Shown here piece by piece: positions 17,100 to 25,475 of a DNA stretch of 27,665 bases (position 1 is the first letter of the stretch; each line of letters begins with the position of its first letter). Origin of the DNA: Emiliania huxleyi CCMP1516 (lineage: Eukaryota > Haptophyta > Isochrysidales > Noelaerhabdaceae); the NCBI RefSeq assembly GCF_000372725.1, contig NW_005200701.1, positions 207,308 through 234,972 on the forward strand. Reading direction: 5' to 3'. The translations under genes were made by a program, and so were the position numbers. The notes beneath the pieces are model-generated. The model did no database searches, had not been told where the DNA came from, and worked only from the letters and a program-made list of their open reading frames with translations.

Positions 17100-17694
17100 C
17101 TCCGAGGGATGGTTCCGTGTACCGGGTTTCCCCTTAACTGCAGAACGCACCCTCTACTCGGAGCTAGTGGACACGACACTAACTACTGATACGAGAATAC
17201 ATACCGCCCCCACGCAACTACTCGAAGATAATACGAGAATACGCAGCTGCGAGACGCCTATAAAGAAACAGCGAGGTAAAGTTCGGCGGCTATGATAAAC
17301 CGAAAGTTGTCGTAAAACGCGGGCGAAAGCAAAGCAGAGGGCGGGCGCTTTCTGCCGCAGCGATGCCCGCAGCCTGTCGAGCAGCTTCCGCGGCGCACAT
17401 GCGCCGCGGGGTTGAACGACAGCCGCGCCTCTCGAGCCACCCGTGCCACGCGCGGCGACGCGCACCCTGCGCGCCAGTCGGCGCACTGGCAGTACTGCAC
17501 CAGCCAGCACGGCGTGGAGCAATGCATCCAGGGCATTGTGTTGGGCGCCAACCAGCATGCCTCAGCACAGAGCAAGAGCGCATGCTGCGCACCCTGGCGC
17601 AGCACCAGCTCGCCTCCAATCAGGCACTCTCACCACTGCACAGCCGCCCACGAGCGCCCGCAGCTGCACTGCTCAACGCTTGAGCTCAGGAGCC
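17100..17694 (+). repeat. Dispersed repeat R3, long copy C
   Basis: 595 bp, the partner of copy B with an offset of 936-938 bp. Similarity to the partial copy D (20397-20595) continues past its right end, to about 17750 (GCAGCTTTGTGCAGTG against GCAGCTTTGCACAGTG), so B is truncated at its right end relative to C and D. It lies directly upstream of the plastid-type M41-like gene. Confidence 0.85.
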
Positions 17695-17991
17695 TCCCCT
17701 TGTTGTCGCAGCTTTGTGCAGTGCAGCGTGCGAGCAGCGCAGCGCCAGGCAGACCCGTGGCACGCCCGGGCGGCTGTGGGACGGAGGCCCGCCGAGCGAG
17801 TGCGAGCCGCATCGGCGGCCATGTCTCCCGCAGCCGCGAGCGAGCGGTGCAAAGAGGTAGCGTCGCGCATGCTTTTCCGTAACCTCTGCTCTTTTTCCCA
17901 GCTCGTCGCTTTTATTTTATCAAGTCCAGCGTACGTTGTGCGAGGCGCGCGCGGGCGGAGCTCCTCCAGGGTTCTGGTGTGTCTTGCGTAT

Positions 17992-19449
17992 ATGCTCTCA
18001 CTGTGCGCCGCCGCGGCGTCCTCTACCGCTCTCGCACCCGATGTCTGGACCGCGTCGGCCGTGCCGACTGCATCGATGCTCTCCGCCGGCAGAAACGCCG
18101 GAGAGGTTTCTCTTTGGGGGAGCGTGAGCCCTCGTGCACGGCCCGTCGCGCTGTGGGAGCTCAAGCTCTTCTTCAAGGCCGAGGACGACATGCAGAGGCA
18201 GCTTGGGCTGCGCGGTCAGAAGGACCAGGACGACACCTTTGGTTTGATCGCCGGCATCGCCGTCGCTGGCGTCGTCACCTCCTCTGTCATCGAGGCGTCG
18301 AGCCTGCCGCCAGTGGCCAAGCTGCCCCTCGGCGCAGTCTGCTCGCTCGCACCCTTTCTCGCCCTCGCCGCCGGCGTCGCTGTGCCGCAGGCCTCCTCCC
18401 TGCCTCTCTCTCCTCCCTTCGACCTCTCCTGTCGCCGTTCACTCCCGTTCACTCCTTCCCTCGCCGCCCCCAGGCCATGCAGGCGTCGGTGACCGCGCTG
18501 CGCCGCTTGGACCCCGCCTACCGCCGCCGACAAAACTTCCACGAGGCACCGCTCAACCCCGACCGCACCGGGCCTTGCACTGTAGTATGCCGTGGGGCTC
18601 CCGTCTCTGGACGCGGCGAGGGCTGCCTGACCCTTGCCCCACCACCTCGTGCGCGTGGAGAAGAGAGGTTTCCGACTGCTCACAGGAGAGAAGGCGGGTC
18701 GCCTCGTGGTCGGCTGGTCGCAACCCTCAGGAACCCTCTCAGAACCCACCCGCAGGCGGGCCACTTCCTGGTCGGCCATTTGCTCGGGCTCGAGGTGGCC
18801 GAGTTTAACGCCGCGAGCGCCGACGGAGCGGGCGCGCAGGTCGCCTTTGCCGGCCCAGAGGCGCAGGCGCGCACGCACGACGTGGTCGACGGGCCGGCTG
18901 AGCTAGAAGCGGAACACGGGTCGTTGCATTCCAGCTGTGGCACTGGAGCGGTCACGGACTCGTCGCGCCGTATTCAGCCTTGCTCGGCTGCACTCACTGT
19001 ATTCGGATCCCTCGTACTCATGCGGTGCTTCCAAGCCACGGCACGGCACTGTCTTCACGCCCTGATGGTGGCGTATTCAGTCGTTGGGCTGGCCGTGGTT
19101 GTCGCCTCCTTACTCACCACTCACAATGCGTAGGCTGGCCGTCCTGGCGATGGCAGGCGTCGCCGCAGAGGTGATCGCGTGCGGCAGCGCGGAGGGCGGG
19201 TACGCCGACGTGGCCCAGCTGAAGGGGATGCTTGCGATCGCCTCTCCGCCGGTGACCGAGGCGCGAGCCGTCGACGACCGCATTCGCTGGGCCACGCTGA
19301 TGGCTCTGACGATGCTGCAAAACCACCGGCCGTGCCTCGAGGCGCTCGCCGAGCGGTTTGAGAGCGCGAGGGACGCGGGCGAGTGCATACGGCTGCTCGA
19401 GGCGACGGCGCGTGGCCCCCCCCCGAGGGGAGTTGAGTCGAGAGACTGA
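17992..19449 (+). CDS. Plastid-type M41/FtsH-like zinc-motif protein without AAA domain, four exons
   Basis: Exons 17992-18390, 18474-18545, 18756-18901 and 19134-19449 give about 310 aa in one frame. The leader MLSLCAAAASSTALAPDVW looks like a signal peptide followed by a TALAP site, as in bipartite presequences of secondary plastids (an in-frame ATG at 17869 is an alternative start). Then come ELKLFFKAEDDMQRQ, two hydrophobic segments (TFGLIAGIAVAGVVTSSVIE and LPLGAVCSLAPFLALAAGVA), RRRQNFHEAGHFLVGHLLGL with an intact HExxH, and AVLAMAGVAAEVIACGSAEG, a helix conserved in M41 peptidases. The same order is found in plant chloroplast FtsH-like proteins that keep the M41 part but lack the ATPase. 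Role in thylakoid biogenesis or proteolysis is inferred. All three introns use GC donors (83, 210, 232 nt); the second splits HE|AGH. The third donor is the least certain. Confidence 0.68.
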
Positions 19450-19817
19450 GAGGGCGGATAAGGGGGTGGCCCATTCGCCTCTTCTGCGTTCTCACACACA
19501 TGCTACCCAACGCGGCCAAAGGATGATCAACCTCGAGAACCGCTCGCACATGCGACATGGAGTGTGTGCGAGGTTCTCCACTGTCTCTGTTGCCGTCCCA
19601 AACTGTCCCTCCCTTATCACCGTGCCAGGAAGGCGGGGAACAAAGAAAAAGCGAAGAAAAGAATTTGAATAAACAAGATACAACCGTCTCTCTCTCACCT
19701 CACAGCACGAGCAGACAGGTCTGGCATGAGGTGCAATACAAAGGCCCCGGCCCCTCCTTCGCCCTACCGCCGGCCCTTACGCTACGCTCCAGGAGCTAGC
19801 TGCAGACACTGACACGC
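19450..19817. other. 3' flank of the M41-like gene, no gene seen
   Basis: Contains an imperfect repeat of CTCACACACATG-like and ACATGGAGTGTGTGCGAG-like sequence (19490-19580) and purine-rich tracts (19630-19670). No frame has coding character. Confidence 0.5.
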
Positions 19818-19894
19818 CAAGGGAGGGATGGGAGGACGGCACGCCGCCACCACACAGGGATTTTCACAGAGAGGAGTGCGGTGCTAGCCGTCGC
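19818..19894 (+). repeat. Dispersed repeat R1, copy 2
   Basis: Matches the reverse complement of 857-931 nearly base for base (GGGAGGGATGGGAGGACGGC, then CACACAGGGATTTT, ending GGTGCTAGCCGTCGC), and the right window edge. Confidence 0.8.
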
Positions 19895-19914
19895 GGATGG
19901 CCGCCGCCAACACC

Positions 19915-20170
19915 CGGGTGAGAAAAAGAATTTTCCGGTCGCGCGAGAAAAAGAAAACAAAAATGAATTTTATTATTAAATGAAAGCGCTCTCGACAAAA
20001 TATATTTTAACCAGCGGGTTAAAACCAAAACACGATTAAAGAATTTTACGAGCTAAGGCGGTCGCACAGCACGATTCACACAACAGACAAGGCGTGGGCG
20101 AGACGGCTTCTGAGCAGAAAAAGAATTTTAGCACGACGCGGTCGCTGCACGATTCACACGACGAGGCGCG
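19915..20170. other. AT-rich island with an internal duplication
   Basis: Base composition drops sharply: 19920-20050 is full of A/T runs (AATGAATTTTATTATTAAAT, AAAATATATTTTAA) unlike the rest of the window. An imperfect direct repeat of about 89-bp period follows: GAATTTTACGAGC..CGGTCGCACAGCACGATTCACAC (20040-20083) and GAATTTTAGCACGACGCGGTCGCTGCACGATTCACAC (20122-20159), shown here in part. TTAACCAGCGGGTTAA is a small hairpin. There is no gene. Confidence 0.55.
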
Positions 20171-20278
20171 GGCGACGGCAGCCTCCCAGAAGCCATCGGC
20201 CCCACCACTCCCACTCCCGCGCCCGCCCCGCTTCGGCAAATAACGCGGCGGCGCGCCAAAAAACTTGTGCAATCCCAT

Positions 20279-20595
<317 letters not shown>

Positions 20596-20676
20596 AGAGG
20601 AGAGGACAGAACAAGAGAGCAGCGGCGCCGCAGTGACACTGTCTCTCGGCTCGCCCAATGTTGAGTGTGAGTGAGT

Positions 20677-20879
<203 letters not shown>

Positions 20880-20909
20880 GCCGGTGTCCGTGAAATTCTT
20901 TTTCTCGCG

Positions 20910-22348
20910 ATGTCTGCCCCGCCCGCCGCGCGCCGCAGCTCGCGTCGCCGCTCGCGCCGCCTCGCCGCCGCCGCCGCCGCCGCCGCGCCCTCACTAGACA
21001 CGCCGCCGCCCGCCCGCCTCCTCGACCTCCCCTCGGAGCTCCTCGAGCGCGTCCTCTCTCGCTGCGACCCCCTCGACATCCTCGCGTCGCGGCCGTCTCG
21101 CTCCTCTTTCACGCCTCGCTCGCGGAGCAAGGCATCCGCTTGTGGGCGCAAGAGCGCGGCTTCGAGCTGCCGGCGCAGCCCGAGGACGAGAGCTGCGCCG
21201 TGCGGTGGCTGTGCTTCGCTGCGCTGCTGCGCGAGTCCAACCCGCCGGCGAGGGCGGCGGCAGGCAAGACGCACAGCGTCTTCATCGATGGCGAGGGGCG
21301 GCTGTCGACGTGCGGCTCTGCACCGTTTTTGATTCTTGGTCACGGCGAGGGAGTGATGCGGCTGAACACGCCGACCCGCCAGCCGTCAATGGTGGGTGAG
21401 CGCGCCGTGAGCGTGGCGGCTGGATTCGGGCACAGCCTCGCTCTCACCGCCGGCGGCGCTGTCTGGAGCTGGGGCGCTGGAGGCTGTGGCAGGTTGGGCC
21501 ACGGCGACGAGCAGCGCCAGCCGCTGCCGAAGAAGGTCGAGGCCTTGGCTGGCCAGCGCGTCGTCGCTGTGTCGGCAGGGCTGCACCACAGCCTCGCAAT
21601 CACTGCCGACAGCGCCGTCTGGAGCTGGGGCCTTGGTTACAATGGCCAGTTGGGCCACGGCGACGAGCCGAACCAGCTGCTGCCGAAGAAGATCGAGGCC
21701 TTGGCGGGTCGATGCGTGGTCGCTGTCTCGGCGGGACACGACCACAGCATCGCCATCACCGCCGACGGCGCCGCCTGGAGCTGGGGCGGTGGATACCAAG
21801 GCCGGTTGGGCCACGGCGACAGCGAGCGCCAGCTGCTGCCAAAGAAGGTTGGGGCCTTGGCTGGCCAGCGCGTCGTTGCTGTCTCGGCTGGAGAGCACCA
21901 TGGCCTCGCCATCACCGCCGATGGAGGCGTGTGGAGCTGGGGCTGGGGAGCCTACCTTCTTGGGCAGCAACTTCTTGGGCAGAGCCAGCTGCTGCCCAAG
22001 AAGGTCGAGGCGTTGGCTGGCCGGCGCGTCGTCGCTGTGTCCGCTGGAGAGCGGCACAGTTTCGCCGTCACCGCCGACGGCGATGTCTGGAGCTGGGGCC
22101 GCGGAGGATGCTGCTTGGGCCACGGCGACGAGGCGATGCAGCTGCTGCCTAAGAAGGTCGAGGCCTTTGCTGGGCAGCGCGTCGTCGCTGTGTCGGCTGG
22201 AAGCAACCACAGCCTCGCCATCACCGGCAACGGCGCTGTCTTTGCCTGGGGCAAGGGGGAAGACGCCTGCCTAGGCCACGGAGAGGACCTGTCAAACCAG
22301 CTGCTGCCCAAGAAGATCGAGGCGTGGGCGTGCGGCAGCGTGGACTGA
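20910..22348 (+). CDS. F-box plus RCC1-repeat protein, with an apparent 1-nt frame break in the F-box
   Basis: The first frame (ATG 20910) gives a basic/Ala-rich start and LLDLPSELLERVLSRCDPLD, an F-box opening. Around 21084-21090 the homology moves to the -1 frame, which continues VAAVSLLFHASLAEQGIRLW, completing the F-box, then runs uninterrupted to the stop at 22348. One missing base explains this; there is no room for an intron. The rest is seven RCC1-type units of about 51 residues, marked by repeated AVSAG..HSLAITADGAVWSWG and GxLGHGDE..QLLPKKVEAL, forming a predicted beta-propeller; unit 4 is irregular (WGAYLLGQQLLGQSQ). F-box proteins recruit substrates to SCF ubiquitin ligases, with the propeller as binder; this pairing is inferred. 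The break could be sequencing error or a real pseudogenising change. Confidence 0.72.
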
Positions 22349-22488
22349 AAGTGAGACTGAGCTCTGAGGCGAGGTTTCGTGTCACCGTGAGGAGTGAGGT
22401 TCCGAGCGCGCTGCGCGTGGGGCGCGAGTGGTGACGCGAACTCGCCACACCGCGCTCACAGTCACACCGGCGTCGTGTCGGTTCTGCT

Positions 22489-23599
22489 TTATTTGAAATC
22501 AAGCCTGAAAAAAAGATCCGTGCAGGAAGTCATTCCGTGCAGGCAACGTAGCGCCTGCGGCTGCAGCGCCTCGCGGCAGAGCGGGCACTCTGGCTTCTCG
22601 GACACCTGCGGCGGCAGAGGATTTGGGGGCGTGGACGCGTGTCTTCGGGGCGGCGGTGGCGGCGGCGGTGCGGCCGCGCCCAAGCGTGGAAGCACTCCCA
22701 GCAAAAGATGTGGCCGCACGCGCCCGCGGTCGGCTGGCGGCGCGGAGAGAGGCACAGCGAGCAGAGCGGAGCCGTGCGCCGGCGAGCAGACTCGGCGGCG
22801 GCGGCGGGCGGCGGAGGGGCAGCTCTCCGCTCCTTGTCCGCCTCTCCTGCGCGCGCGGGCGGCCACGCTGAGGAGGGGAGCGGCGGCAGGCGGCAGGCAG
22901 CCCGCCCTCGCCGCTCGCCGGCAGACGCGATTGCGCGGAGGCGGCTGCGGGCGGAGGCGGCGGCGCGGAGCTCGGCGAGCAGGGCGAGGGAGGAGAGGGC
23001 GAGCTGGCAGAGCATGAGCAGGCCGAGGGAGCGGTACGGCGACGAGGCCGACCCGGCCCGCGCGCCGTGCCGCACGTGCGCGATGCCGAGCGGCGCGTCG
23101 ACCAGCCGACGGGGAGCGCGGCCGAGACAAAAGAGAGCGAGCTGCAGCCGGCGGAGCGCCTCGCCGAACGAGCCGAGCCGCGCGGCGAGGGCGGCGGCGA
23201 GGGGCGACTCGGAGGAGCGGGCCGCGGAGACGAGCCGCGCCTCGAGGCGGAGAGCAAGGTACGGCGTCAGCGCCCCAAGCAAGACGGCGATCCAGCGGCG
23301 GCGGAGCGGCAGCGGCTGGCCGGTGGCCGCGTCTACGCACGTGATGTCGCAGTACTCCTCGCCCGGCGTCTGCGCGAGGCGCGCCGTCGAGAGGCCGCCG
23401 TAGGCGAGGCGCGCCGCCGCCCGGACCTCCTCGCGGTGCTTCTGCACCCACTGCGGGCCGGCGAGAGCGCGTGCGATACGAGCAGGGAGAACTCGTTGCC
23501 GTGGAACTCGTCCTTCTGCGCGGCGCGCAGCCCCTCAGCCGTGGTGGCAGGAGGGACAGCCAGCGCGGAGAGGATGGGGGCTGAGCAGCCGGGTGTCAT
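22489..23599 (-). CDS. PEX10: Peroxin-10 (PEX10) RING ubiquitin ligase, with an apparent frame break
   Basis: Segments 23599-23465, 23462-22680 and 22605-22489. The N-terminus has [10 protein letters not shown], matching the PEX10 'IRAAQKDE' signature; then [37 protein letters not shown] (the family's LGEEY motif), hydrophobic peroxisomal-membrane segments ([37 protein letters not shown]), and a C3HC4 [32 protein letters not shown], completed after the intron by [20 protein letters not shown]. The RING is intact. PEX10 with PEX2 and PEX12 ubiquitinates the PTS1 receptor PEX5 (family knowledge). The 74-nt GC-AG intron (22679-22606) splits the RING. At 23464-23463 two extra bases (CTCTC instead of CTC) put the N-terminal 45 codons out of frame, a likely dinucleotide slip or sequence error. 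The ATG at 23599 is the first in the N-terminal frame. Confidence 0.8.
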
Positions 23600-23743
23600 G
23601 GCCGTGAATGCCCCGGCGGAGTGCAAGCGGAGAGCCTCGCAAAAAAATCGCCGAGGCGCCTCGAGAGCGCGCCGGGCCAGGCTCCCTTGGGTTGTGTGTT
23701 TTCTTTCTTTCTTTCGGGCCAGGCTCGTGGCGAGCGCCCAACT

Positions 23744-23821
23744 GTTGCACTGTTGCACTGGGATCGGGTCGATTCCGCATGCGGCATGGCACGGGACCCC
23801 TCGATCGTCTCGCCCTCCGCT
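23744..23821 (+). mobile_element. 78-bp SINE-like insertion (R2 copy 2) with 11-bp target-site duplication
   Basis: Flanked on both sides by AGCGCCCAACT (23733-23743 and 23822-23832). The body starts GTTGCACTGTTGCACTGGG, contains GGGTCGATTCC, close to a Pol III B box, and ends CTCGATCGTCTCGCCCTC. Homologous to 2321-2388. No coding capacity and no poly-A tail. Confidence 0.6.
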
Positions 23822-24037
23822 AGCGCCCAACTAAGCGAACGCGGCTCGTAGCGTGTTGTATTTCTACTTGAAACAGAATTAAACAGCCGCGCCAGGTCAC
23901 AATCAGAACGAACGTCAACATATTCAACATTGCCCAGGACCAGGCCGCAGGCGTGAGGCGAGGCGTGCGTGACGGCGCAAGGCCCACCACGCTCCCAAGA
24001 TTCCACTCGCGCGCTCCCAGACACGGACGCGCAAGCG

Positions 24038-25198
24038 TCAAGCGCACGGGCAGAAGCGGGAGAAAGCTGTGTGGAAGGCGTTGCAGCTCCTGGACCCGCC
24101 ACGGCCAATCGAGCACCCACCGAAGCTGTTGTATCGCCAGGTGGACCCGCAAGCGGGCGAGTTGCAGATTGCCGGGCTGTGGAGCCAAGCCGGGTAGTAA
24201 TTGACGGCGCGGCACTGCCGCGTCAGGGCGCTGAGCGAGTTGACGTTGAAACTTGTGTAGCTGCCCGTGCGCGCGAACTCGTCCAGTACCCGGATGTCGC
24301 AGGTCAAGCGACGCTCGCGGCACACCGACGTGCAGCTCTGGCCGAGCCTGCCTTGGATCCAGGAGTGCCACTGCTGCTGAGGGTAACCGTAGCCACCATA
24401 ATGCTGCTGAGGGTAACCGTAGCCACCGTAATGCTGCTGAGGGTAACCGTACTGCTGCTGAGGATTGCCGTACGGCTGCTGGGGGTAGTACTGCTGAGGG
24501 TAGCTCCCGTAGTGTGGGGAGTTGCCCTGTTGGCTGGCCAAGTGACCGGCGAGGGCACCTGCTGCAGCGCCAGCCAGGACCCCCAAGAAGTGGCCCTTCT
24601 TCTTCTCCTCGGGCGGCTCCGCCAGCTGGAGGCGGCGTTGCCCACCTTGCTCGTCGGCCGGGCCTGCGATCCGCGAGCAGGCGATCCGCCTCCCCTCGAA
24701 ATCGTGCACAACGAACGTCCTTCCGTCAATCTGGTGCGCAGGGAGGCCCGTCAGAACGGTGAACTCGCCAAAGGTGAAGTCGTCCGTCGTCTTGTAGACG
24801 ATCGGCGCCGGCCCGCTCGCCCACGGGTCGAAGGAGCCGTCGCTTCGCGACGCGTTGAAGAAGTGGCCGAGCGCGTCCTCTTTGCACGAGCCACCTTGGT
24901 GGATGTGGAGACCGCACGAGTTGTGTGCGTCGCCGGCACCGTCCTTGCACCGCGAGTCCGCGCCCGAGAGCATGAACGTGAAGGTCTGAGACGCGACGCC
25001 GGCGTCGTCCGAGGTGATCAGGCCGACGGTGCCGCTCACCTCGGCGAGCGCGCCGTCGTAGTTGAAGTAGGGCACGAAGCCGGTCGTGCTAAGCGGCTTG
25101 AAGGTGAGGTCGTCAATCGGGAGCGGCACTTGCGGCGGCGGCGTTTGGTCGTCGAGCGGGAGAGGCAGGCCAGCAGAGAGGAGCGACAGGAACATCAT
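24038..25198 (-). CDS. Secreted Cu-only-SOD-like protein with glycine zipper, Tyr/Gln/Pro repeat and Cys-rich domain
   Basis: 386 aa from ATG 25198 with signal peptide MMFLSLLSAGLPLPL. Residues 48-176 form a Cu/Zn-SOD-like fold: CGLHIHQGGSC (His98, His100), GHFFN (His112), DGRTFVVHDFEGRRIACSRI (His165, Arg171, Cys174). The four copper ligands, the disulfide pair (Cys105, Cys174) and the active-site Arg have counterparts, but the zinc loop has no His, as in extracellular Cu-only SODs. Next is a glycine zipper (GVLAGAAAGALAGHLAS, about 206-222), a low-complexity segment of YGYPQQHYGG units encoded by a 30-bp tandem repeat (about 24370-24470), and a Cys-rich C-terminal domain (SWIQGRLGQSCTSVCRERRL to the end FSRFCPCA) with ten Cys. 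That last domain I cannot name. The function, superoxide dismutation or copper binding at the surface, is inferred. Confidence 0.72.
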   Translation of the reverse strand: MMFLSLLSAGLPLPLDDQTPPPQVPLPIDDLTFKPLSTTGFVPYFNYDGALAEVSGTVGLITSDDAGVASQTFTFMLSGADSRCKDGAGDAHNSCGLHIHQGGSCKEDALGHFFNASRSDGSFDPWASGPAPIVYKTTDDFTFGEFTVLTGLPAHQIDGRTFVVHDFEGRRIACSRIAGPADEQGGQRRLQLAEPPEEKKKGHFLGVLAGAAAGALAGHLASQQGNSPHYGSYPQQYYPQQPYGNPQQQYGYPQQHYGGYGYPQQHYGGYGYPQQQWHSWIQGRLGQSCTSVCRERRLTCDIRVLDEFARTGSYTSFNVNSLSALTRQCRAVNYYPAWLHSPAICNSPACGSTWRYNSFGGCSIGRGGSRSCNAFHTAFSRFCPCA

Positions 25199-25475
25199 GT
25201 TCGTGCGAGTCCGCCTTGACCGAGACAACCAATCGGCTGGACGTCGGTGTCACGCAACGTTCCTGAACAAGGTGGTGGGTAGCTAAATTTCGTTTACTCT
25301 GAAGTTGACGCTGTCACAGCGAGCGAGGAAGGCCGGCGGCAGCCTGTCCCCGAAATATGCATTGCATATCTTCCAAGTTGTGGATCCGTGGGTTCGTGAA
25401 CACATCGGGCCCGGGGTTGTGAACACATCTGGATGGATTTACGAGTAACTCTCTGACAAGGGCAAGGCGAGCCCG

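Noticed and set aside
16219..17558. Parallel minus-strand frames of 133 and 134 codons in repeat copies B and C
   Set aside because: Their last two thirds agree, but the first 40 residues differ because small indels shift the frame while the DNA still aligns. That is nucleotide-level similarity of a repeat, not protein constraint.
16164..17694. Copies B and C as LTRs of a retrotransposon
   Set aside because: Only about 340 bp separate them, there is no primer-binding site, polypurine tract or coding remnant, and diverged partial copies (A, D) occur alone.
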